Source of the DNA: Micropterix aruncella
Taxonomy: Eukaryota > Arthropoda > Insecta > Lepidoptera > Micropterigidae
DNA: 64,000 nucleotides
Direction of reading: 5' to 3'
Assembly (NCBI GenBank): GCA_944548615.1
Contig: OX155957.1
Location: 9,461,597 to 9,525,596 of the forward strand
Below, one piece after another: positions 32,919 through 43,596 of this stretch. The position numbers and the translations under genes were made by a program. The notes beneath the pieces are model-generated. The model was not told the DNA's origin. It did not search any database and saw only the letters and a list, made by a program, of their open reading frames with translations. How positions within the stretch are numbered: the first letter of the stretch is position 1; every line of letters starts with the position of its first letter.

Positions 32919-33623
32919 TCTATACTAATATTATAAAGAGGTAAAGTTTGTGAGGTTGTAGGAAGTAATCTCTGGATCTACTGAACCGATTTTGAAAATT
33001 CTTTTACCAATAGAAAGCTACGTTATTTGTGAGTGTCATAGGCTATGTTGTAATTCGAAAAATGAAAAGATTTTTTCGTTGTAGTCGGATTTGCAAAGTA
33101 AGTCGGAGAAAATACGGTCGAACCAAAATGTTTCTAACTAACGCTGCGATGAGAGATATATGATTAAGCTCTAGTAAAAAGTTATAGAGCTTGATAATGC
33201 CTACAAAAAAGTCATATGTCTAACTTTTATATTTATGTCAGCATATGTCTAACTTTTATATTTGTCACAAAAAGTAGTATTTTGTAAAAAAATAATTTAA
33301 ATGGTTAGGTCATGTTTATTGGTCATATTATCAACAACTATGAATTCTTATCAAAATAACTAAATTTATCGTCTCAAGTGTTTAAAACAAAAGAATTTTC
33401 CCTTTTACTGCATATAATTTCCCTTTTACTGCATAAATAGTTAAAGAGATAATACGCTCACAAATAAGACACTCACAAGAAGACACTCACAAATAACGGT
33501 ATTATAGTCAAATTGGCATGCAAATACATACATATATATACAGTAAAAATATAACCCTTCTTTTGGCAGTAAGGAAATAAATCATAGCACTCATTACTAA
33601 CCGAACCACACTAGGTCAGTTAG
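32919..33623 (+). mobile_element. Non-autonomous Helitron, degraded 3' end
   Basis: Starts TCTATACTAATATTATAAAG and is collinear with the 39261 copy. The normal CTAG end has become TTAG (33620-33623), and the ACGGGTCAG hairpin region has been partly lost. There is no coding. Confidence 0.7.
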
Positions 33624-33692
33624 TTATTTAATAAAGCATTATCAACATACTTAAAAATTAAAAATACTAGTCGATTCAAGTGTAGTTATTTA

Positions 33693-34274
33693 GGCTAAAG
33701 CAGTGTTTTCAACCTTATTTAGATCGCGACCCCATTTAGGTAAAACAAAACCTCTTACGCAACCCCCTTTAGACTGTTTTCTCTTCCACAGCTGTAACTG
33801 TAAGCATCAAATAAATAAAGTTTTGGTGAAAACAATGGCGAAATCCACATTATTTTTAACAGTTTTCCCTTTTGAAGCTGTAGCTAATTGTTTCCATCTT
33901 AGATCAACATAAAGTTTTGTAAAAGCAATAGCAAAACACATAATAAATATGTTTCTCTTCCGAAGCTGTACATGTTTGCATATTATATGAATATTCAAAT
34001 TCAAATTCTTTATTTTACAAAAAATCATAATATCAGTTACAAATAAATTAAACCTAACCTAACTGGATCGCACGAGACGTCCGCACTAAGGTAGGCTCAG
34101 ATTCGTATAATTAAGTACTGCCTAATGCTAAATAAATAAATAAATGCTAAATAAATAATATATTTCTTAAAATATATTTGATTTATAGTTTTATATAGCC
34201 TGCAACCCCCCGGGGGCCTCTTTGCGAGCCCCTAGGAGATCACGACCCACTGGATAAAAATGACTGGCCTAAAG
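33693..34274. mobile_element. hAT-like element with nested LINE tail
   Basis: The left end CAGTGTTTTCAACC at 33701, and the right end whose inverse begins CAGTCATTTTTATCCAG at 34266, are flanked by GGCTAAAG (33693-33700) and GCCTAAAG (34267-34274), a 7/8 match. Inside, at 33990-34100, lies a Y-type LINE tail (TTCAAATTCAAATTCTTT, CTAACTGGATCGCACG). No transposase is seen. Confidence 0.6.
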
Positions 34275-34389
34275 TGAGGTTAAGAGTTGAACTTTGTGAG
34301 TAAAAATATTTAAAAAATTAAATCTCTCGGTCTAGTGGTTTCAACTATATGTTGCCTACCCGGGGAATCCCATATTTTATTTTTATTTA

Positions 34390-34585
34390 TTATTGACAGA
34401 AAAGCATAATATTAATAACTGCAATACATTAGGACTATTAGAGGCTTAATTGGAAACATAGCAATAAAGAGAGCACCGCAGGCGAGTAATTCTTCAAATC
34501 AACGCCGCCTAACTAGGCCTAGGCCTGTACTAAGGCAAGCGTACTAAGTAAACAATAGTTGTGAATACTATTGTTTACTTAATTT
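34390..34585 (-). repeat. Family Y LINE tail plus hairpin
   Basis: The Y block CCGCCTAACTAGGCCTAGGC and GTACTAAGGCAAGCGTACTA ends in a perfect 15-bp stem, TAAGTAAACAATAGT (34545-34559) against 34567-34581. Confidence 0.65.
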
Positions 34586-34739
34586 TATGTTTCATAATTT
34601 TTAATAATAGTTACGTATTTAAAAGTAAACGGAAAAGGGTCCTCAGATACGGCGACATGCAAAACTTTCACATGAAAATTTAAACAATTTTCTTGAAATC
34701 TAGTAATATTAAAAGTATACAAATTAATCATTAAATTCA

Positions 34740-35260
34740 AATTTACGTCATTGATAGTCGATTAGATCAAAATATATGTCGGAGATTTAATATTATTAGT
34801 GCAGCTTGTATATGAGGTATTCCAACCAAAATTTATCAATATGATTTTGGCCCAACTAAGCCAATGTTATTTGGAGTTTGTATATGAGATATTCAACAAA
34901 AATTTCACAATGTGATTTTGGCCCAAAATCTTTGCACGAAATTTCAAGGCTCTTAGTTCCATATTTCTAAGATGATACCTACATATATGAGTAATGATCA
35001 CAATTTTTTCAACTCTTGCCATGACCCAATGATGCCTGCATACCAAATTTCAGCTCAATCGGGTTAGGTGTTTGGGCGCTATCGTGACACACAGCCACAC
35101 AGACTGTGTCTGTTGTGATACACACACACAAACACACATACAGACTTCAATCTGGAAATGGTCTTAATCGTCTCAGGAGGGATCAACATAGATATTTCTG
35201 TCTTTATCTCCTGGTCGGTAGATGGGCCTGGATAGGAAACACAAACGTTGTCTTTAATGT
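34740..35260 (+). repeat. Family V LINE-like 3' region
   Basis: Shares ACCAAATTTCAGCTCAAT, CAGACTTCAATCTGGAAA and a CA/GACA-rich run with 48100-48420 and 62110-62500. Within it a roughly 50-bp unit (TTGTATATGAGGTATTC to GATTTTGGCCCA) is duplicated at 34804-34854 and 34876-34923. Confidence 0.55.
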
Positions 35261-35327
35261 TCTCGTGTATGAATTTGGTAAACCACGATAATGGCACCGC
35301 AGGCACCTCTCCCAAAAAAAGACTCAC

Positions 35328-35537
35328 TTGTAGGGTATATCCGCTCCTGTACCGCAGACTGGCCGGCACCATCTTCCTGACGCACCGCTTCCTCCACTTG
35401 GCCAGCAGACCCACGTGTCTGCCGTGACTGTCGTCCAGGTCGCAGTAGCCGCACATGCTCCTTTCGCAGGGCACCTCCATCTCGACCCGCACAGCACACC
35501 ACCGCCTTTCGCAATCGCACAGCGAGCTATTTCGCAA
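35328..35537 (-). CDS. Candidate host exon, cysteine-rich
   Basis: The minus-strand frame reads LCDCERRWCAVRVEMEV, PCERSMCGYCDLDDSHG and RHVGLLAKWRKRCVRKMVPA. It stays open to a strong splice-donor-like site, CAA followed by GTGAGT, at 35327-35322. Codons are GC3-rich, unlike the AT-rich surroundings, and seven Cys are packed into about 45 residues. The 5' boundary is unclear: an AG lies near 35525, but its polypyrimidine tract is poor. No domain is recognised. It could also be an old transposon fragment. Downstream, toward 35260, the frame runs into family V repeat. Confidence 0.4.
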
Positions 35538-35539
35538 AG

Positions 35540-35722
35540 TTACATTAAAATCGCGGCACTTGGCACTACTCGCGTTTTATGCTGCACCGGAGCAATCGCT
35601 CCGATATCGGCGAGTCGCGGTCCGCCGGCACGACGAAAAACACCAATCACTATCATACAACTAAACACTAAAGACAAACCCGAGGCGATACGTACCTCAG
35701 ACGGAGCCGAATCGCGCGCCAT
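35540..35722 (-). CDS. Candidate upstream exon with ATG
   Basis: A minus-strand ATG at 35722-35720, in a good context (GAAATGG), opens a frame MARDSAPSEVR followed by a hydrophobic segment ASGLSLVFSCMIVIGVF, and stops near 35540. After nine codons it also contains CTGAG followed by GTACGT, a good donor. It may therefore be either a short first exon (35696-35722) or a signal-anchor-like frame. It is CpG-rich, like a promoter-proximal region. Its frame differs from the exon at 35328-35537. Confidence 0.3.
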   Translation of the reverse strand: MARDSAPSEVRIASGLSLVFSCMIVIGVFRRAGGPRLADIGAIAPVQHKTRVVPSAAILM

Positions 35723-35734
35723 TTCATAGATCAT

Positions 35735-36110
35735 GAGTTAGCAATTAGTTGGATGTATGTATATATTCGATAAGGTTTGTAAAGAATTCGTTCATAGGTG
35801 GTGAGTGGTGCAACGATGTAAAATAAAATTAGTAAAAGCTACTTGAATAGCAGCGAAGGAAATCCCAGCTTGGATTGGAAAATGCTTATGTTTGAATGAG
35901 ATATACCTACGGATGTGCACGATTTTCGACTGTGCGATGTAAGTTAATGGGTCCCTTTACCGTCGACGAACGATCACTTTTCATCCATATATCTCAAAAA
36001 TCGAGCTTTTCCTTTTGCAACACAAAATGCCTCCAATTGAGACGAATTAAAGCGAAAAAACTGAAATAAAACACATTGATCACTTCGGCAAGGGCCGAAC
36101 ATTTAAAATA
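35735..36110. other. Possible upstream region of the candidate exons
   Basis: No element recognised. If the exons above are real, this would be 5' flanking sequence. Confidence 0.3.
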
Positions 36111-36114
36111 TGAT

Positions 36115-36535
36115 ATTAGGTATTAGTCGAAAGTTTGCCCTAAGTAACATCCGGAAGCTGAAAGAGACCATACTTGCGGAATGGGATGGTATTCCTCAAG
36201 AACACTTAAAAAAAAACTATTAAAGTCTTTAGACATCGTTGTGAAGCCGTGATAAAAATTAACGGGGGAATTGGTCCCCTTTACTTTTTTTTGTATTTCC
36301 TATTTAAATTTAATGTATTTCCATTTTTCCTGACTGGTTGTTATATTTTTGTAGGGCGAAAGCCAAAAAGTGCCTTTTTTATTTTATTAGACATAGTTAT
36401 ATTTTTTGGTCTTGTTTATGTGTTACAATTGCTCCTGTGTGTACGTCAATTTCCCGACGCTAAAACATTTTTATACAATATATAATTAATTTTAGACGCT
36501 TTTACAAAATACCAAAATCTTTATGTGTGATTAAC
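36115..36535 (+). pseudogene. Tc1-like transposase C-terminus and 3' end
   Basis: Frames here read LSNIRKLKETILAEWDGIPQ, and after a frame change RCEAVIKINGGIGPLYFF. These are the Leu-Lys-Glu-x-x-x-x-x-Trp-x-x-Ile-Pro-Gln and Arg-Cys-x-x-Val-Ile-Lys-x-x-Gly-Gly blocks at the end of Tc1-family transposases. Sequence to 36535 is the 3' region. The catalytic DDE/D core is absent. The 78-codon ORF at 36249-36485 includes the RCEAVIK block and then non-coding sequence. Confidence 0.65.
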
Positions 36536-36694
36536 CCCTAAACTTGTGAAGTAAAAACTCGGCCGTACCTTTTGCATCTCGGAAGGGACGTTACACATTC
36601 TTTAATTTACGCAAAACAACGAACGACGCAAAAAAAAACTGTTTCTTATGAAAAAATCAAATAAAAAGCACAATACAATATAATTTATTTTTAA

Positions 36695-36985
36695 ATTAGT
36701 AAGGGGCATTTCCCCCTTTAATTTTTATCAGGGCTTCACAACGATGTGTAAAGACTTTACTAGTTTTTTAAAAAGTTTTCTTGAGGAATACCATCCCATT
36801 CCGCAAGTGTGGCCTCTTTCAGCTTTCGGATGTTACTTAGGGCAAACTTTCTACAAGTTAAAACAGTAATAAAAACAAAATACGAGAAAAAAGATTAAGC
36901 AGTGTACCTAGTGAAAAACCTAAACGCTCATTGAATAAAAAGCTACTTAGAAAAAGATTTAAAAAATCATATTTCAACGCATCAC
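36695..36985 (-). pseudogene. Inverted Tc1-like transposase C-terminal fragment
   Basis: 36700-36865 is the inverse of 36115-36290, reading KFALSNIRKLKEATLAEWDG on the minus strand, then IPQENFLKN. It is better preserved than the plus copy. The upstream 120 bp (36866-36985) has no counterpart in the plus copy. Confidence 0.65.
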
Positions 36986-37214
36986 ATTTTAATCACACAT
37001 AAAGATTTTGTTATTTTGTAAAAGCGTCTAAAATTAATTATATAATGTAAAAAATGTTTTTTAGCATCGGAAAATGGACGTACACACGGGAGCAATTGTA
37101 ACACATAAACAAGACCAAAAAATATAACTATGTCTAATAAAATAAAAAAGGCACTTTTTGGCTTTCGCCCTACAAAAATATAACAACCAGTCAGGAAAAA
37201 TGGAAATACATTAA
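36986..37214 (-). repeat. Inverted Tc1 3' region
   Basis: This is the inverse of 36316-36534 (AATCACACATAAAGATTTT to GGAAATACATTAA). Its position relative to the inverted coding fragment is not what a simple inverted duplication would give. Confidence 0.75.
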
Positions 37215-37541
37215 CCCTTCCTATTTGAGTTAAACATTTTTGGTTAGACGCTTACAAATGCTAAAATTGTATCTAACCAATATTGGTTAGGGCGCTCCGC
37301 GCTGCGTAAAATGCCAACTTTTTAAATATTTATTCATTATTATCTGAATTGTTTGACGAGATAAGGTTATAATATTATAAATTTCAAATTTCAATGCGAT
37401 CATTTTACAGTTATTCTTTTTACGATCCGTATAGTAGTTTAAAAGTTATGGTCGTTTTTCTCAAGGCCATCGACTTCACGCGCAAAACTGTCCCGGGCAG
37501 AAGTGACGACTAAATTTTTACCCCGCGATAGGAGTGGTTAA
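37211..37541. mobile_element. piggyBac-like MITE with TTAA duplications
   Basis: TTAA occurs at both edges (37211-37214 and 37538-37541). The left end CCCTTCCTATTTGAG and the inverse of the right end, CCACTCCTATCGCGG, match weakly. The 323-bp interior resembles 5290-5596. It sits exactly at a TTAA of the Tc1-derived sequence. There is no transposase. Confidence 0.6.
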
Positions 37542-37808
37542 ATTAAATCGTGGACTTATAAATTCGATCTTCCAGTCTTCTTTCATTGGAGGTTCCTTAA
37601 CATAATCTATAATACCCACATATGATAATAAGCTTTTATACAAGCCGTGTAAGTCAGTTGTTGGTTTTTACTGTATAAATTATATACATATACTTATTAC
37701 TGTATAAATTATATCAGCCAAAATTTTTCTTCAAAAACCAGCTTTAGTTACTTTTTGGATTTTCGCTGTAATATTCACAGCTTTATATTCAGATTTCTGT
37801 TACTGGAA

Positions 37809-37905
37809 ATCAGTTATTCTCACTCATTGATTATTATCAATGCGTGAAAATAACTGATTTTCAGTCATTTCAGTCTGTAACTTATTATCAATGAGTGAGA
37901 ACAAC
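37809..37905. repeat. Imperfect hairpin plus third half-copy
   Basis: ATCAGTTATTCTCACTCATT pairs with the inverse arm ending in AATAACTGAT over about 23 bp. A further arm-like copy (TTATCAATGAGTGAGAACAA) follows at about 37880. Confidence 0.7.
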
Positions 37906-38421
37906 TGATCCATTGTTATGGAATTTTGCATATTAAAATTGAAACAACAGTAAATAAATAAAGTGTATTAATATCACTAAATGTTTCCTATTGGAAAGTT
38001 CTAGTAGTCATACCCCCTGCAACTAATGTCCGTAGCATATATTGGGTTTTAGATGCAGAAAGAGCATGAAAAAATACTTTTTCGTCATTTCACGTTTTCG
38101 TCCCTTATCCGATTTTCACGATTTTTGTCACTTATCCGATTTTCGCCGATGTCCACGATTACATAGTTCTATAAAAGACGTCTTTAAACTGCCAAGTTGG
38201 TTGTAAGACCGCCAACCAGAAATTACTTTTTTTCCAAAAGAAGAAACGAACTCTAATTTGTGGTTTCGAGATATCTCTATTCTGGACTCAATATCGCTCA
38301 CTGAGCTGTATGAATTGTAGGAATAAACCCTGCTCAGGACTATGGTTGGCCAAAGCCATGTTTCTTTAGTTTTCTGTTTCGTTATCACAGATTTGAATAA
38401 GACTTCGTTTTGATAAAGCAT

Positions 38422-39260
38422 TTAAAAATATTTCTGTTGTTCACGCTTACTCTATTGGCTAAGACCACATTAGGAAATCCGTGAGCGCGTGCGATTTTTA
38501 TCGAAATAGGAGCCAGCGCCACGCTTTTTAGAACACGCTGTAGCAGACTGTGGTGTTGATACGGTAGTAATTATAGTTTGCATAATTTAGTACAAAATAA
38601 TTTGCATTGGCAGTGAGAGATGTTAAAATATAAGCTCTTCTTTTTCTCTGGATGCACGAATTCTTGGTTCGGAGGAAGTTTAACTTAGAAATTAACGCTT
38701 GCAGGATACGGCGATTTCTTTTAAATTAAATAAAAGCTATTAAATAAGAACTTTGACTGTCGTTGATTTTGAGAAGGTAGATAATCTGCACAAGCAAATA
38801 GCTATTGCTTTCACGCCAATTAAAAAATATTTTTGGGAGACGATAGAGAGGAGAGGTAGTTTAATGCGTTTAGGTTTATTTTTTTTAAAGTTTCTTGTAA
38901 ACGAACATTTTTGAAATGTAGATCGATGGCTAAAATTACAAACGTTCTTGTCAAAAATAGCAGCTTTCCAAAAAAAAGAACTATCTTAATACAAAAACTG
39001 TTGTTTATGATAACGACACGTTATTGAATAAGTATAACGATTATGAATGTTACTTCATGTACACATTGTTTATTTTTAAAATATCGTTTCAAAAAGGTTT
39101 TTCATGTCAGTATTGCATGATGCATCGTTGTTGAAATTGTCGACATAGGAGGTTTATAGTCACATAATAAGGGATTGTGGAATAACTTGATTCTTACTGA
39201 CGCTAATATATTTTATAACATAAGTGGTAAAATTAAACACTATTTTTAATAAAATTATTA
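38422..39260. other. Intergenic, nothing identified
   Basis: No gene or element recognised. The preceding 97-codon minus frame (38128-38421) is also unassigned. Confidence 0.4.
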
Positions 39261-40472
39261 TCTATACTAATATTATAAAGAGGTAAAGTTTGTGACGATG
39301 TAGGAAGTAATCTCTGGATCTACTGAACCGATTTTGGAAATTCTTTTACCAATAGAAAGCCACTTTACTTGTGAGTGTCATAGGCTATATATTAATCCGA
39401 AAAATGAAATGACTTGTTCGTGGTAGTCGGATTTGAAAAGTAAGTCGGAGAAAATACGGTCGAACGAAAATGTTTCTAACTAACGCTGCCTTAACGATGA
39501 GAGATATATGATTAAGTTCTAGAGAAAAGTTTTAGGGCTTGATAATGCCTACAAAAAAGTCAGAGATAGCATATGTGTAACTTTTATATTTAAGTCACAA
39601 AAAGTAGTATTTTATATTTTAAAAAATAATTTAAATCGTTAGGTCATGTTTATTGGTCATATTATCAACAATTATGAATTCTTATCAAAATAAGTAAATT
39701 TATAGTCTCGTGTTTAAAACAAAAGACTTTTCGCTTTTACTGCATATAATACAATAATAAAATATTACAATAATAAAAACGAAGTTCGTAGGAATACGCA
39801 CGGCAGCCATCGGAACGGCAAAATGACGGTATCGCATTATGTTTGATATGATCTGCGGTTAAAATTATTAGGTAATATATATAAAATTTAATTTGTTTTT
39901 TTTACTGACACAACCGTGGCACTCCAATAAGACTCAGGAAGTGAGCTCGCCTTAACACAGGAGTGCCTAGCAAGGCGGCCTCGGTTTCACTTTACTTGGC
40001 ACATTAGGAATAATTTTATGCACTTTAACATATAATTTATGCACAATTTGGCCTGGGTACAGACAGATCTATGCCTAAATTTAGAAGCATGTAGCGGTAT
40101 TTTTTGGATTGCTCATTACATTTCTTTTGTGCTATTGCTTTTGAATGTTTATGTAACGAATAAATAAAATACAAAAAAAAATAAAAAAAAACCATTTTAC
40201 TGCATAAATAGTTAAAGAGATAATACCCTCACAAATAAGACACTCACAAGAAGACACTCACAAGAAGACACTCACAAGAAGACACTCACAAATAACGGTA
40301 TTATAGTCAAATTGGCATGCAAATACATACATACATATGCAGTACAAATAATAACCCTTCTTTTGGCAGTCAAGAAATAAATCATAGCACTCAGTACTAA
40401 CCGAACCACACTCATAATTTCATCACAGGTAAAAACTTTTACTGCCCATCGAAGTGGGCACGGGTCAGCTAG
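39261..40472 (+). mobile_element. Non-autonomous Helitron with internal insertion
   Basis: Starts TCTATACTAATATTATAAAG and ends ACGGGTCAG and CTAG at 40469-40472, followed by T. It is collinear with the 32919 copy except for 39751-40190. Near 40243-40290 a 15-bp unit (AAGAAGACACTCACA) is repeated in tandem, against about two units in the other copy. Confidence 0.78.
39751..40190 (+). mobile_element. Retroposon-like insertion in the Helitron
   Basis: Absent from the sister Helitron. It ends in TGTAACGAATAAATAAAAT and an A-rich tail (AAAAAAAAATAAAAAAAA), as expected for a 5'-truncated LINE in plus orientation. No reading frame of note and no clear TSD. Confidence 0.55.
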
Positions 40473-40795
40473 TTGTTTATTAAGAAACCACATATTAGCG
40501 TCGTTCAGATAGAAAACAATTGAATGAATGACAGATGGTTTGTCTGTTTGGTCATGTGCATCTCTGATATAGGAGGTTTGGTTCATCAGTGGGCCATTGT
40601 TCGGTATGAAATTTCAATATAACTGTTTTTAACTGCTCTTATTGTTAATAATTAAAATACCTTTTTTATTTGTCATTTAGATTTTTTATTGTTGTAATCG
40701 TCTTTGTATTAATGTTTAACTATGTAGTAATTGAAATTGCTCTAAACCTTTAAGGTTTCTCTCACGTATTCACACACTATTTAATGTACAATATA
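40473..40795. other. Intergenic, nothing identified
   Basis: No gene recognised. A minus-strand 104-codon frame (40272-40586) crosses the Helitron end and is not credible. Confidence 0.45.
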
Positions 40796-41110
40796 GGTTC
40801 GATTGCGTTTCTTGTGCAACTAAAATAGGAACTTAGTTCAACCGAACGAGACAGAGCAATACGTTAGAACGGAATATGAAATGAACTGCCGTCGATTTTT
40901 CCTCGCCAAAATCACCTGTCGAACTTATAGACGCCTGAATAAGTTTGAAGTCATTTCGTAGTGATAGATTTAGCTGCTTTATCTTCAGTGGGTAGTTTTA
41001 ATCCGTAAAAGTGACAACCGTTCATTTCACATTCCGCTCTGATGTACGGCTCTGTCTCGTTCACACGAGCTAATTTACGATTTTAGTTCAAGAGAAACGC
41101 AATCGAGCCC
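40796..41110. mobile_element. MITE M2, copy 1
   Basis: A 315-bp foldback element. GGTTCGATTGCGTTTCTTG at the left is the inverse of AGAAACGCAATCGAGCCC at the right. The inner parts (GAACGAGACAGAGCAATACG and TATTGCTCTGTCTCGTTC-like halves) extend the imperfect inverted repeat to about 90 bp per arm. It has no coding. Confidence 0.8.
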
Positions 41111-41126
41111 TATATGTGTATAGAAT

Positions 41127-41418
41127 GAGCTCGATTGCGTTTCTTCGTGAACTAAAATCTAACTAGAGCGGAACTAGAACTAGAGCGGAATGTGAAATGG
41201 ACGGTTGTCACGTTTTAGCATTAAAACTACCCACCAAAGATTAAGCATCTGAATCTAAGACCGCACGAAATGTGTTCAAATTTATTCGGATGAGTATAAG
41301 TTCGACAGGTAGTTTTTATCGACGATCGTTCGTTTCATATTCCGCTCTAACGTGTTGCTCTATCTCGTTCGCTTGAACTAATTTCAGTTTTAGTTCACAA
41401 AGAAACGCAATCGGGCCC
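41127..41418. mobile_element. MITE M2, copy 2
   Basis: Begins GAGCTCGATTGCGTTTCTTC and ends AAACGCAATCGGGCCC, 17 bp from copy 1. TATAGAATG before it and CATAGAATG after it could be a target duplication, but this is not seen at the other copies. Confidence 0.8.
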
Positions 41419-42261
41419 TACATAGAATGTCCACCCAAGCAACATCTTTGCTTCTTTAAGTGATATCGGACACAAAAATATATGTAATACAATAACTGAG
41501 TTTTATCCTGTAGATTAAATATTTAAATTATATACATTTTTTTGATATTTTGAATTGCAATATTATTTGTGAATCTTCAAACAAAAAATAAATAAATAAA
41601 AAAAAAACATTGCCCAAAGTTTATGTAGGTTTAATCGTCAAAATGTACATGTTTGAAACAAAATCCTTCCTAAGGACTAGCGTCTGTAAAACGTATGTGA
41701 AAACGTTTCACTGCAAGAGCCCTGCACGAGTCAAACTTGAATTTGACCGGATTTAGTTGCGTTGTATGGCAACATATAGCCGCAGCTTTGGCTACATTAC
41801 ATACAATAGAATAATATTTAAAAAAAATACGGAGTTGTAATGGCGATCGCTTACGCAGTGCTACATTCATGCGGACGTAGGTCATTTGCACGGGAGAAAA
41901 CACAATTAAAATAATTAAAATGAGTATACCCGCAAGCGAATTACGCAACCATCATTATTAACCAGCGCGGACGGGCGCTTGTAGGTGTAGACACTTATTA
42001 GCGTAGATTTGGAAAATCTGAAGGTAGTAGTGCAGTGCACTGCTAAAGTACTCTACAAAGATTTGTGCTTTTTGAAAACTCACGAAAATGTTAATGAAAG
42101 TATCTCGAAAGCCGTTTTACACAAATTTCTGGCTATGGTATTTGACTGAAGAAATAACCATATTAGCACTTTTAATGATGATGTGGACGAAGAAATAAAA
42201 TTAAAAATGATGGCAAATTTACATAGAGAAAAATTCTCGACCCATGAAAAAAGATTCATTG
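41419..42261. other. Intergenic, nothing identified
   Basis: The 92-codon minus frame at 41670-41948 has no recognised domain. No other feature. Confidence 0.4.
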
Positions 42262-42262
42262 T

Positions 42263-42293
<31 letters not shown>

Positions 42294-43075
42294 TTTGCAG
42301 CTGTTATAAAAAACATATACAAAAAAAAACAAGAACACACAGATTAAAAATTAAAACTATAAATAGACAAAGACTATGAAATAAAGCTACAAACGCTGCA
42401 AATTAGGGGTATCCTCAGGATATCTCTTATCCTGGTTTTCAGGACACACCTATTAATTATTGATACATAGGTATATGATTTTTAAAATAAAATAACCAAA
42501 TCAAATAAATCTTAGAACGAAAAATCCAAATAATCATAATCAAATAAATACACAAATCGAAATAATCAAAATCAAGATATTTAACATCAAATGATATTAA
42601 AAGAAAATAACGTAATTACATAAATTTAATAATCTACATATAATAAATCAAAAATAATCAAAATCAAAATATTTAACATTAAATAATCAGGTTACAAATT
42701 AATAAATAAACGAAGACAATAGTAATACTCCAATTAGCAATAGTTATTTTAAAATAAAATCAAATTATGACATCTAAATATCTTCCTTTAATAATAAACT
42801 TTTAAAGTGGTCCTTAAATACTGCAATTGATTTCGATCGCAAAGCCATTCCCAACCGATTCCATACAACCGCAGAATAATACGAAAAGCTGCACTGGAAA
42901 TGTGTAGTTTTGTGCTTGGGTATTATAGCAAGTTGTTCACGTGCCCGTGTTGAATGGACATGCCGGTTACGGGACCACGTCATAATCGAGTAAAGATATC
43001 GCGGCTGTTTATTGCGTACTACCTTGAGTACAAGGGTCGCAATAAATTGCATTGTAACATTGTAATATTGCATCG
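42262..43075 (-). mobile_element. Family X LINE, 3' portion
   Basis: On the minus strand: ORF2 end at 43073-42774, about 480 bp of 3' UTR, and a tail of tandem AAAT (TTTA run at about 42262-42295 on the plus strand). The 3' UTR part is repeated at 57168-57520 and 11686-11835. Confidence 0.75.
42774..43073 (-). pseudogene. Family X LINE ORF2 C-terminus
   Basis: An uninterrupted minus-strand frame reads STRAREQLAIIPKHKT, FSYYSAVVWNRLGMALRS and IAVFKDHFKSLLLKEDI, then a stop. The order of a basic segment, Tyr-x-x-x-Val-Trp-Asn-x-Leu and Phe-Lys-x-x-x-Lys-x-Leu-Leu is the ORF2 C-terminus of CR1/Jockey-group LINEs. About 100 codons remain. It is 5' truncated but otherwise undamaged, so probably young. 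Confidence 0.7.
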
Positions 43076-43080
43076 AAGGA

Positions 43081-43596
43081 GGAATTTTATGGGTGATGAT
43101 GATGACTTTGATACATTGATTTTCTAGTTATTTATTTCGTATATATATTATTCGCGCAATCGTATATATTTATCACGCAATCGTTATTTTTTTTGACAGA
43201 AAAAGCATTGTTGATTTCAAATCAGTCAAGAGCCATTCATTTTTTTCTAGACTCAAAATTGATTATAGTTTTCTCAACGAGAGTCCCTCTTCATAGGAAA
43301 ATAACGCTTCGTTTCTAGACGCAAAAAGACGATCTCAATACTTAGAGTAGTGAACGATGCAGCTGAAAGAGTCGTAAAAATGATGCAGAACTTTCATGGT
43401 TTATAACGTTTAAGGAGGAACAAAAACAATTAATGTTACATTTCTTACAAGATCACACGAAAATCTATCCTGACTGCAAAAAGCAAATATTGATACGAAA
43501 ATATGTTCAGTAATGTGTCTTTTACTGTAACATGGCAATAAGTATATGCTTTGAATAAAATAGTATCTTATATACCAAAGAAACATATATTTTACA
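43081..43596. other. Intergenic, nothing identified
   Basis: No gene recognised. Confidence 0.4.

Noticed and set aside
35254..35520. 88-codon minus frame overlapping the Cys-rich exon
   Set aside because: It has a weaker composition and runs past the splice-donor-like site into repeat. The other frame is more protein-like.
38128..38421. 97-codon minus ORF as a gene
   Set aside because: No recognised motif, AT-rich codons, and no supporting splice or start context.
41670..41948. 92-codon minus ORF as a gene
   Set aside because: No recognised domain. The hydrophobic start is typical of translated AT-rich DNA.
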